Positions 15,012 to 22,010 of a stretch of 22,659 nucleotides of DNA are shown here, one piece after another. This DNA comes from an archaeon (GTDB taxonomy: Archaea > Thermoproteota > Nitrososphaeria > Nitrososphaerales > Nitrosopumilaceae). Position 1 is the first letter of the stretch; every line of letters starts with the position of its first letter. The stretch is taken from NCBI GenBank assembly GCA_005240025.1, contig SBBK01000052.1:1-22659 (forward strand), written 5' to 3'. Under the pieces are notes generated by a model. The model ran no database searches, was not told where the DNA came from, and was given only the letters and a program-made list of their open reading frames with translations. The position numbers and the translations under genes were made by a program.

Positions 15012-15142
15012 TGGCAGTAGTAGGGCCCTGTCAAATTTAACAATTTTGTTCCGCTCTCAACTATGCTGTGGTTTATGGCAATTCATCCACCGGACAAGTC
15101 CTGTAGTCTTCTTGCCACTCGTTTGATAAATCATGCGATAAC

Positions 15143-15150
15143 GTTATTTT
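15143..15150 (+). promoter_or_regulatory. TATA box of the large surface protein gene
   Basis: GTTATTTT, centred 27 nt before ATG 15174, supports a leaderless start there. The palindrome ATAACGTTAT (15138-15147) overlaps it. Confidence 0.5.
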
Positions 15151-15173
15151 TGATGAGCACAAATCATCATTAC

Positions 15174-18092
15174 ATGAAAAGGGCGATGCTTCTGACGGTG
15201 GGGGTATTGCTAATACCGTTACTTGTCGATGCATCTGCCGCAAACCCAAATCTGCAGGTGTCCGCTGAAAACCAGCTTTTTGACAACCATTTTGCGGGCT
15301 CGATGGTAATCGAAGTTGCCGTATATGACACAAGTCTCTTGGACACCGGAGTGGCAAAAGGAGAACCGGACGTTACGGTAAACGGAAAAAATCTCAGAAT
15401 GGTGCAGGCCACCGACGGCCGCTGGTATGGATACTTTGCGAACCTGGAGCGAGCCAAGGCCGCAGACCAGATAGCACTTGATGCCGGGGTAACAGGCGTG
15501 GGCCTTGATTTTGGAGTTTTTTGTGGAAGAGACACAACATCACTGGGGCCAACGTTTTCAGAAACAGAGGGAATTGCCATACCAAGATCCACAGGCATTG
15601 TGGGTGCAACTAATGGAAATGCCGGCTTTGGTACGTGCACAGGCACCCCCTCTGGCGCGAACGCCAACAATGTAGTGCGAAGCCCAAAATCAATTAACAC
15701 AAACCCAGCAGTTCCTGTAGGACAAATCGGATTAAACGCAAATGCTTGGCCGCTAATTCAACTATATTCGTTTGGTGGCGATGTGGTCATACAGTACAAC
15801 GGGGCAGGAGGAACACAGCAGACTACACTTCATTATGACGAAATACCAAACATTTCACTAGGACTTGATAGAGCCAGCTACCCGCCAGGTTCTGAAGTCT
15901 TTGTCACAATTAACGACGCGCAGTTGAACCAAGATCCGACCTCAAGAGATTCTTGGACATTTAATATCAACTCGACACAAACCACATTTTATGGCGCATT
16001 CACAGAGACGGGCACAAATGCAGCGAATGGGGGGGCTGGTCTGACTAATCTAAATCCAAAACTCTCAGTTTTGGGATTCAACAAAAACGGCATAGTCTCC
16101 ATGAATCTGGGCACGGTTGCCCAGCTCAGATCAAATGGGCTTCAACCAAGCTCTGCATCTGACGGAACAAGCACCTTTTCAAAAATCGTGACCTTTGTAG
16201 AGTCACAACCAAATTCAGGTGTATTTGAAAACTTTGATTTTAGTGACAGATCAAATGTTGGGATCCTATCCAATGCCCCGCGTGGCCAGTCAGCCTCATT
16301 TGAGTACAATTCTCAATCAAAATCAATCGTTTCCGGGCTTGGCACAGCAAGCATATCCATAGCAACCCCGCAAGCACAGGCAGGACACAAAATACCGATC
16401 ACTGTAGTTGATGCCGACCAAAACGTAAACACCGGCGCAAAAGACAGACTGGAGGTATTTAGGAGCTCGGCACTGATCCCATCCCTGACCATAGGGGGCC
16501 CAATCACGCTTCAAAATGCCGGGAGTGTAAAAATCTACCCCGGCTCGGGCGACGCGCTTGCCGGAGGAACAACAGTTACGTCCTCTGTACCTGATAAAAA
16601 CTCAGACAGGCTGGTTCTTGACACAAGGCCTTCGACAGGCATTGCAAACCAAAACTTTGAAAAAATGTCAATGAATCTGGGTGCAACCGCAACGGAACTG
16701 AAAAATTTACTGATCAACACAGCTACCGACAATGGGACAAACTGGATAAACTATGACTTACGCTCACTTGAAAAACAGCTTGGGATATCTGACTTTTCTG
16801 ACACGCGGGTCTCGTTATTTTTCGGGCTTGACGATGTGTCACCTGTGACACTCATAAGCGCAGGCAGGATGACGGGTGCGCAGGGGCTAATACAAAATGA
16901 TACCGCAGTGCTTGGCATAGGTGCCAAATCAGGGCAGGCGTTTTTGGTCATCAATTTTGACGCGTCTGCCAACTCTGCACCACAGGGAACCATATCCACC
17001 GAAGTAGACACGCAACCAATAGTACTCGATCTGTTTTCATTTGGCAAAAAAAATAACAAGGACACAAACAACGCAATTTACAGATTTGAGCTAAAAGAAA
17101 CTTCACCCAACTCCTCTACGTTTGATGGTACCGTCGAGTATGTGATGGCAAATCAACTAAACCAGTTTGACCCAAACCTCATCAAAACACTGCGACCAAT
17201 CAGTGATGCGGTCAAGTTTTTTGTAAATCAAAAACTTGTTGATGAAAAGGGAATAAACATTGCCTACTCTGATCTTGCCCAGGTGGGCCTAACTGTCGGC
17301 TCATCCTCAAAAACCGACATAGGAACAAGTTCGGGTACTGTATCGGTAAATTCCAAGACGTTCCGGTTCGGGCAGCCAGTAACAATCGTTCTTACTGACC
17401 CTGACCTGAACATAAGCCACGATACTATCGACATATATTCCGTGATAGATAATCCGGCATCTGCCAATGTAGACACCGTCGGTTCTGGGGGTGGTGTGCT
17501 TCTTGAAGTTTTGATAAAAGATATCCGCTACAAGCGTTGTACCATAAATGGCGTAACGCACGGGGGACTGGCCTCGACAGGGTTCAGCCTAGTTGAAACC
17601 GGACCGGGTACTGGGAAATTTGAGGGAACATTCAAGATGCCATCGCAAATCTGCAGCAAGGACGGCACCAAACTTATTTCATCAGCTGGTGGCATAATTG
17701 ACATCAAGTATCATGACTTCAGAGACGCGTTAGGGCAGCAGAACACCTTCAGTCTATCCAGTAAAAAACAAATAACATCTGATGACGCAAAACCAAGCTC
17801 CACAAAAATCTCAAAATATGATCTTCCAGGCAAGGGGAAAACAAAAAATGTCTCCATATCTGGCAAAGTAAGCGGCTACAAACCGGGCACAAAGATAAAA
17901 TTTGTAATAACTGATCCCGACGGAAAGTCAAGTACGAATTCTGCATTTGCCACAAAACAAGGTAACTACAAGGTCATACTATCATTAAACCACAACTCTC
18001 CTACCGGCAAATACACCGTAGACATAGTCTACAAAAACTCTAAAATAGATCAGCTCGTATTTGAGGTAAATCCAAAGACTGTCAAAAAGTAA
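15174..18092 (+). CDS. Large secreted S-layer-like protein
   Basis: 972 residues from ATG 15174. The signal peptide is KRAMLLTVGVLLIPLLVDASA, cleaved near residue 22. The rest is Thr/Ser/Asn/Gly-rich with repeated beta-sandwich modules marked by a strand followed by D-x-D/Q-x-N: VTINDAQLNQDPTSRDSW, VVDADQNVNTGAKDRLEV and VLTDPDLNISHDTIDIYSV, the last resembling Ca-binding Ig-like repeats of thaumarchaeal S-layer proteins. The C-terminal about 80 residues form another Ig-like module (VSISGKVSGYKPGTKIKF). No C-terminal membrane anchor is visible. An S-layer lattice subunit or associated surface protein is the likely role, inferred from style rather than a database match. An upstream in-frame ATG at 15063 would put 37 residues before the signal peptide and is rejected. 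Confidence 0.75.
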   Translation: MKRAMLLTVGVLLIPLLVDASAANPNLQVSAENQLFDNHFAGSMVIEVAVYDTSLLDTGVAKGEPDVTVNGKNLRMVQATDGRWYGYFANLERAKAADQIALDAGVTGVGLDFGVFCGRDTTSLGPTFSETEGIAIPRSTGIVGATNGNAGFGTCTGTPSGANANNVVRSPKSINTNPAVPVGQIGLNANAWPLIQLYSFGGDVVIQYNGAGGTQQTTLHYDEIPNISLGLDRASYPPGSEVFVTINDAQLNQDPTSRDSWTFNINSTQTTFYGAFTETGTNAANGGAGLTNLNPKLSVLGFNKNGIVSMNLGTVAQLRSNGLQPSSASDGTSTFSKIVTFVESQPNSGVFENFDFSDRSNVGILSNAPRGQSASFEYNSQSKSIVSGLGTASISIATPQAQAGHKIPITVVDADQNVNTGAKDRLEVFRSSALIPSLTIGGPITLQNAGSVKIYPGSGDALAGGTTVTSSVPDKNSDRLVLDTRPSTGIANQNFEKMSMNLGATATELKNLLINTATDNGTNWINYDLRSLEKQLGISDFSDTRVSLFFGLDDVSPVTLISAGRMTGAQGLIQNDTAVLGIGAKSGQAFLVINFDASANSAPQGTISTEVDTQPIVLDLFSFGKKNNKDTNNAIYRFELKETSPNSSTFDGTVEYVMANQLNQFDPNLIKTLRPISDAVKFFVNQKLVDEKGINIAYSDLAQVGLTVGSSSKTDIGTSSGTVSVNSKTFRFGQPVTIVLTDPDLNISHDTIDIYSVIDNPASANVDTVGSGGGVLLEVLIKDIRYKRCTINGVTHGGLASTGFSLVETGPGTGKFEGTFKMPSQICSKDGTKLISSAGGIIDIKYHDFRDALGQQNTFSLSSKKQITSDDAKPSSTKISKYDLPGKGKTKNVSISGKVSGYKPGTKIKFVITDPDGKSSTNSAFATKQGNYKVILSLNHNSPTGKYTVDIVYKNSKIDQLVFEVNPKTVKK

Positions 18093-18170
18093 ACAAAACA
18101 TGATTCTTGATATGAGGCCTAAAAAGGTTCAACAAGAGTATTATCAAGTCAACTTTTCTTTTATAGAATA

Positions 18171-18180
18171 CATAAATACT
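18171..18180 (+). promoter_or_regulatory. TATA box of the CFI-box protein gene
   Basis: CATAAATACT, centred about 29 nt upstream of ATG 18205. The 7-bp inverted repeat GAGTATT/AATACTC (18136-18142/18175-18181) overlaps it; its role is unknown. Confidence 0.45.
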
Positions 18181-18204
18181 CTGATTTGTTGTACATGCGT
18201 AGAA

Positions 18205-19275
18205 ATGAGAGTAGCGGGAATACTGTCAGTAATGTTTTTGTCGTTAATTGTTCTATCGGGTGGCCTCACAAGTGCCTTTGCAGCCACAAATGAGGACGGA
18301 ACGATTCCGCCTCTTTCGGTCACGACGGAACTCCCTCTGTATGACCAAGGCGATTCGGTAATTTTCAGGGGCCAGATAAAGGACCTGGATGTAAACAACA
18401 TGATTGACGTTACAATTAGGGTTATAGGCCCCCTAGTTGACGGCGCCTCAAGCAACATAGTCCAAATTAAACAGATAAAGCCACAGCTCGATGGCTCCTT
18501 TGAAGGGTCGTTTATAGCCAGCGGTCCACTTTGGAAAAAATCAGGCGATTACAAAGTTCTAATAAATTACGGTCCACAGAAAGCAGAAACGACCTTCTTC
18601 TATAACGGCGGAACCGGTGAAGCCGAAGTAGATGTGCCGCTACCAGAAGAACCTGTCTGTGAAGAAGGCCAGATAATCAAAAATGGTGCCTGTGTTACCC
18701 CGCCACCACCGGAGCCCCAATGTGGCCCTGGCACAGTCCTCAAGGACGGCGTATGTGTTGTGGAACAGGCAGCACCAGAGCCAGAACCAGAGCCAGAACC
18801 CGAACCAGAACCGGCAACACCAGTCTGCGGACCGGGAACTGTGGCAAAGGAAGGTATCTGTGTACCTGAATCAAAACCAAAGCCAGGTGGACCGGGCTGT
18901 CTGATTGCAACGGCTGCATTTGGAACCGAGCTGGCTCCACAGGTGCAAATGCTCAGAGAAATAAGAGACAACGTGGTCTTTGGAACAAACTCCGGAACAA
19001 CATTCATGACTGCATTTAATGACGTCTACTATTCGTTCAGTCCAGCAATAGCTGATCTGGAAAGACAAAACCCCGCATTCAAAGAGCTGGTAAAGGTGAC
19101 CATAACTCCAATGCTATCGACTCTGACAATTCTAAACTATGCCAACATCGACTCTGAGGGAGAAATGCTGGGCTTTGGAATAGGAATCATTCTTCTAAAC
19201 ATCGGAATGTACTTTGTGGCACCAGCAGTCGCAATAGTCAAGCTTAAGGGCCTGATTGGCAAAAGACGCCTCTAA
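18205..19275 (+). CDS. Secreted/surface protein with Ig-like domain, Cys-Pro repeats and CFI-box C-terminal domain
   Basis: 356 residues from ATG 18205. Signal peptide about 1-26 (ending AFA). An Ig/macroglobulin-like domain (about 33-135; YDQGDSVIFRGQI, DGSFEGSFIASG, GDYKVLINYG) is followed by a linker with three copies of a PxCxxGxxxKxGxCV unit, each likely one disulfide, and a (Pro-Glu)6 stretch. The CFI-box-type domain begins GCLIATAAFGTELAPQVQML, continues through LREIRDN and YYSFSP, and precedes a membrane helix (about 320-345) with a basic KRRL tail. The protein should therefore be anchored with its domains outside. Such proteins recur in ammonia-oxidising archaea; function is unproven. 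The frame is open to 18100, but ATG 18205 begins the signal peptide. Confidence 0.8.
   Translation: MRVAGILSVMFLSLIVLSGGLTSAFAATNEDGTIPPLSVTTELPLYDQGDSVIFRGQIKDLDVNNMIDVTIRVIGPLVDGASSNIVQIKQIKPQLDGSFEGSFIASGPLWKKSGDYKVLINYGPQKAETTFFYNGGTGEAEVDVPLPEEPVCEEGQIIKNGACVTPPPPEPQCGPGTVLKDGVCVVEQAAPEPEPEPEPEPEPATPVCGPGTVAKEGICVPESKPKPGGPGCLIATAAFGTELAPQVQMLREIRDNVVFGTNSGTTFMTAFNDVYYSFSPAIADLERQNPAFKELVKVTITPMLSTLTILNYANIDSEGEMLGFGIGIILLNIGMYFVAPAVAIVKLKGLIGKRRL
18775..18813 (+). repeat. Hexameric Pro-Glu coding repeat
   Basis: CCAGAG/CCAGAA units repeated six times plus a final CCG, encoding an extended acidic linker in the CFI-box protein. It is slippage-prone. Confidence 0.9.
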
Positions 19276-19285
19276 GATTATATCC
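19276..19285 (+). promoter_or_regulatory. TATA box of the 108-residue protein gene
   Basis: GATTATATCC, centred 26 nt before ATG 19306; leaderless start. Confidence 0.5.
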
Positions 19286-19305
19286 TCTTTTCTCAAATCA
19301 TCTTC

Positions 19306-19632
19306 ATGCACGTAGAATATGAGGAATTTGCATCAATTCAGGACATCTTTTCCTACGTGGCCTCCGCAATGCCGCCAATGAAAAACACCATCCCGATAAA
19401 TTCCTACAGGGGCTATGTCTTTGCATTCATTCCCCTTTCTCACAACAACGGCGATGTCTATCTTATGATCTACACCAGGGGAACACTGGACGGCAGAATT
19501 CTCGAGTTTGATATCAGCACAAACACCTTCAGAAAAGTAAACGCAATTGAGCGGGCTGACAAGACCTATTTTGTGGTATTGACACCCAAAAGAAACACAA
19601 TAGCTGACGAAGCAATAAAAAAACTAGGCTAG
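19306..19632 (+). CDS. Small conserved-looking protein of unknown function
   Basis: 108 residues, soluble, with no signal peptide, membrane helix or Cys. Not recognised. Predicted alpha-beta pattern: a helix around IQDIFSYVASAM, then strands GYVFAFIPLS, DVYLMIYTRG and TYFVVLTPK, and a terminal helix. The precise TATA-ATG spacing and ordinary codon use argue for a real gene. It ends 3 bp before the stop of the convergent radical SAM gene. Confidence 0.65.
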   Translation: MHVEYEEFASIQDIFSYVASAMPPMKNTIPINSYRGYVFAFIPLSHNNGDVYLMIYTRGTLDGRILEFDISTNTFRKVNAIERADKTYFVVLTPKRNTIADEAIKKLG

Positions 19633-19635
19633 CAA

Positions 19636-21204
19636 TTATCTTGTATATGTCGGTGCAGTGACAGATCTGCTTCTTGCATATTTTTCAACAATGTCCTCTG
19701 GCAGTTTGCCGTTGAAGAGGTCCTTGCACAGGCCTCGCAAATATCGCATTATTGCCCAGGTTCCTGCCTTGATCAAGCCATACATGAATATCTTCATTGG
19801 AGGACCGTATGTCTTGTTTCTAAGTATTATGGGGACAATGTCGTTTATGACGCGCAAATTGTTTTCCCAACACCTCCAAAACAGTGTGAACTGGGCTTCA
19901 TTGAGGTTGCCAAAGTGCATCGAGTTTTTCTCACTAAAGTCCTGATACAACAATGGAGCAACCAATCCCCTGAAGTGGGTCTTTCTAAAGTCCTCAATCA
20001 AATCTATGGTATATTGTGTCTCATCTGGCGTTTCGTCCGGCCAGCCAATGATTAATGTAGCTGCCGGGAACCAATGGTTTTCATTCATTACTCTGGCACC
20101 TTCCCTTACGACCCAGCCCCACTCGTCCGTTGAGAACGGCCTGGTCTTTACCCCGAGGTGTTTCTTGACCATTCTCGGAGCCACAGTCTCGATTCCAAGG
20201 TTTGTCGCAAGCCATCTTCCAGTTGTGTGCATGTTGTTAATCTCTGACATCTGGCGCAAAAGTTCAGGGTCTGCAGCAATGGCAGAAAAAGTCATATGTG
20301 TGGTTCCAATAAAGTTCGCCCCCATTGATTTTAATCCACGCCACAGCTCAGTTATCGCATCACGATTTGGCTGAAAGTCCTTGCTTTCGCAGCCATACAG
20401 AAGCATCTCATCGGAGTGAAGCCAAATTGAATCAAATCCATAATCCAAATTGATCTTTGCTTCGTGCTGCAGTCTTTCGATTGGCAAGTCTTTTTTGGAT
20501 CGCTTGTTTACATCGCAAAAATCACAACCCCTGCCGCATCCCCGCATGGCCTCAATCAAAGAGTTTACTGTTGGGCCCTCAATGACTGGTATGTTTTGAA
20601 TGTTTTTCACAAAGCAGTGCATCAGATCAGGGGCATCGCCTTTTTCCAAGTCTTTGAATAAATCCAACGCAAGTTCGTCTGCCTCACCGACAACAACGGT
20701 GTCTATGCCGTGGACCCTCATCCTGTCTGTCTTGGCAAGCTCCCATGCACCGTTTCCGCCAACAACTACGTGGAAATCATATTTTTTCTTTAGCTGAATT
20801 ATTTTTGCACACATTCGCTTGAATTTCATTGCCACGTAGGACAACTTTTCAGGAGACATTGTGGTGGTTACAGGTGCCATTCCTAGTGGATCCATTACAT
20901 TGATTCCAACCACTTTGGTGTCGGGACCGATTGATTTCTCAAGATAATCTGGATTTGCCACAAAGACCTCGTCCCTCCTGTATCCTTGCAGCAATGCACT
21001 TTCCACCCTCCTTAGGCCAACCTGGGCTACTTTGGCCTCGCCTGTGGTTGGGTCAGTCTCGACGGCAGGACAAAATACCTTGTCAAAGACCCATTCCGGC
21101 AGCAGCTCGTAAGGGCCGCAGGCAATGAACCCGTAAAGAAAATTTCCACGATAATTGGTCATCAAACTGCGGTCGGCAGTAAGAACTATCCTTCTCCCAG
21201 CCAT
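19636..21204 (-). CDS. B12-binding-domain radical SAM protein (possible GDGT ring synthase family)
   Basis: 522 residues from ATG 21204. The N-terminal Rossmann-like cobalamin-binding domain (about 1-190; VVGINVMDPLGMAP, FHVVVGGNGAWELAK, TVVVGEADELAL) lacks the DxHxxG motif. The radical SAM domain opens with RGCGRGCDFC, so the 4Fe-4S ligands are C223-C227-C230 in CxxxCxxC spacing, followed by GFDSIWLHSDEMLLYG and AATLIIGWPDETPDET. The C-terminal about 100 residues are helical. Archaeal GDGT ring synthases (GrsA/GrsB) share this arrangement, and thaumarchaea make ringed lipids, so a lipid role is plausible, but other methyl- or C-C-forming members cannot be excluded. An upstream TTG (21273) is less likely because the strong TATA lies between it and the ATG. 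Confidence 0.85.
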   Translation of the reverse strand: MAGRRIVLTADRSLMTNYRGNFLYGFIACGPYELLPEWVFDKVFCPAVETDPTTGEAKVAQVGLRRVESALLQGYRRDEVFVANPDYLEKSIGPDTKVVGINVMDPLGMAPVTTTMSPEKLSYVAMKFKRMCAKIIQLKKKYDFHVVVGGNGAWELAKTDRMRVHGIDTVVVGEADELALDLFKDLEKGDAPDLMHCFVKNIQNIPVIEGPTVNSLIEAMRGCGRGCDFCDVNKRSKKDLPIERLQHEAKINLDYGFDSIWLHSDEMLLYGCESKDFQPNRDAITELWRGLKSMGANFIGTTHMTFSAIAADPELLRQMSEINNMHTTGRWLATNLGIETVAPRMVKKHLGVKTRPFSTDEWGWVVREGARVMNENHWFPAATLIIGWPDETPDETQYTIDLIEDFRKTHFRGLVAPLLYQDFSEKNSMHFGNLNEAQFTLFWRCWENNLRVINDIVPIILRNKTYGPPMKIFMYGLIKAGTWAIMRYLRGLCKDLFNGKLPEDIVEKYARSRSVTAPTYTR

Positions 21205-21225
21205 CAAGTAAAGACTTGGTATATA

Positions 21226-21236
21226 ATATAAAATAC
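21226..21236 (-). promoter_or_regulatory. TATA box of the radical SAM gene
   Basis: TATTTTATATT on the minus strand, centred 27 nt upstream of ATG 21204, one of the strongest TATA matches in the window. Confidence 0.6.
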
Positions 21237-21258
21237 TTACTACCTGATTTTTTTCAAG

Positions 21259-21275
21259 CTTAAATTGGACCAATT
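21259..21275 (+). promoter_or_regulatory. TATA box and small inverted repeat upstream of the VIT1-like gene
   Basis: CTTAAATT (21259-21266) is centred 28 nt before ATG 21291. It overlaps the inverted repeat AATTGG-A-CCAATT (21263-21275), placed where a bound repressor could block initiation. Confidence 0.45.
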
Positions 21276-21290
21276 GATCATACTCTACAA

Positions 21291-22010
21291 ATGACAGTGG
21301 CCGAACCCAGACACATAGAACCGCACCTCACAGAGTCCAGCGGAATACGTGATTTTGTTTTTGGTTTTGGGGATGGAATAAACACCTCACTGGGAATAGC
21401 TGCCGGTGTTGGCGGGGCTGACGTCTCATCGAACATCATAATACTTGCCGCGCTGGTGGGAATGTTTACAGGTGCCAAAGCGATGGCCGTACAGAACTAT
21501 CTTGCTGTAAAGGCACAACGCGAGCTGTTGAAATCCGAAATAGCGCGGGAGATATGGGAAATTGAAAACAAGCCAGATGTCGAGAGGGCAGAAATCGAAG
21601 AGATCTACAAAGCCAAGGGTTTCTCTGGAAAGGATCTCGAGTTTGTTGTAAACAAAATAACCTCAGACAAAAAAGTCTGGCTTGACACAATGCTCACCGA
21701 AGAGCTCAGATTGAATGTGGATGTGGTGGGTAATCCACTAAAGAGCGCATTTAGAATGTTTGGCGCGTTTTTAATTGGAGGCATCTTGCCAATAATTCCA
21801 TTTTTCTTTGCGCACGGTTTTGTCCCACTTGGAATTGCAATCGGGCTTAGTTTGTCCACATCTTTTCTTGTGGGTGCAATCAAGTCGAGGCTGGCCAAAA
21901 CAAGTGTCATCAAGGGAGGCCTTGAGATGGCAGGACTTGGAACCGGGATTGCGCTCGTAGGATTTGGAATTGGGTCAGAACTTGGAAATCTCGGACTCAT
22001 CGACGTCTAG
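21291..22010 (+). CDS. VIT1/CCC1-family iron/manganese transporter
   Basis: 239-residue integral membrane protein moving Fe or Mn out of the cytosol. The family opening is clear: SGIRDFVFGFGDGINTSLGIAAGVGGA (about 17-43, TM1), then TM2 with ALVGMFTGAKAMAVQNYLAVKAQRE. The cytoplasmic acidic helix region (about 80-140; EIAREIWEIENKPDVERAEIEEIYKAKGFSG) supplies Glu metal ligands. Three more helices follow, with GAFLIGGILPIIPFFF and a glycine-rich end. The ATG is at leaderless spacing from its TATA and diverges from the radical SAM gene. The tail overlaps larB by 14 nt. Confidence 0.92.
   Translation: MTVAEPRHIEPHLTESSGIRDFVFGFGDGINTSLGIAAGVGGADVSSNIIILAALVGMFTGAKAMAVQNYLAVKAQRELLKSEIAREIWEIENKPDVERAEIEEIYKAKGFSGKDLEFVVNKITSDKKVWLDTMLTEELRLNVDVVGNPLKSAFRMFGAFLIGGILPIIPFFFAHGFVPLGIAIGLSLSTSFLVGAIKSRLAKTSVIKGGLEMAGLGTGIALVGFGIGSELGNLGLIDV

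Larger units (their letters stand above)
14815..15045 (-). mobile_element. Relic of an IS200/IS605-type (TnpB) element, right end
   Basis: GC-rich intergenic block unlike the AT-rich spacers elsewhere in the window. On the minus strand it ends with AAGCAGAAAGAGGCC (a KQ-x-EA-like peptide signature), a strong hairpin CCACTCAAC-TT-GTTGGGTGG (14845-14826) and TAGTTCAC (14825-14818). This order is, from memory, the typical right end of tnpB-bearing IS elements. No TnpB zinc finger or RuvC motif, no tnpA and no clear left end are visible. It lies between the CDF gene and the promoter of the surface protein gene. Confidence 0.55.

Noticed and set aside
14815..15045. RNase P RNA, SRP RNA or 5S rRNA in the GC-rich intergenic block
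   Set aside because: None of the conserved core blocks of those RNAs (for example the paired ACAGAAA and GGAAGUCC elements of RNase P, or the SRP helix 8 GGAAGG/AGCAGCC pattern) is present in a proper arrangement, whereas the minus-strand terminal hairpin plus TAGTTCAC fits a TnpB element end.
15063..15173. 37-codon N-terminal extension of the S-layer-like protein from ATG 15063
   Set aside because: It would bury the signal peptide, and the TATA box at 15143-15150 lies inside it and points to ATG 15174.
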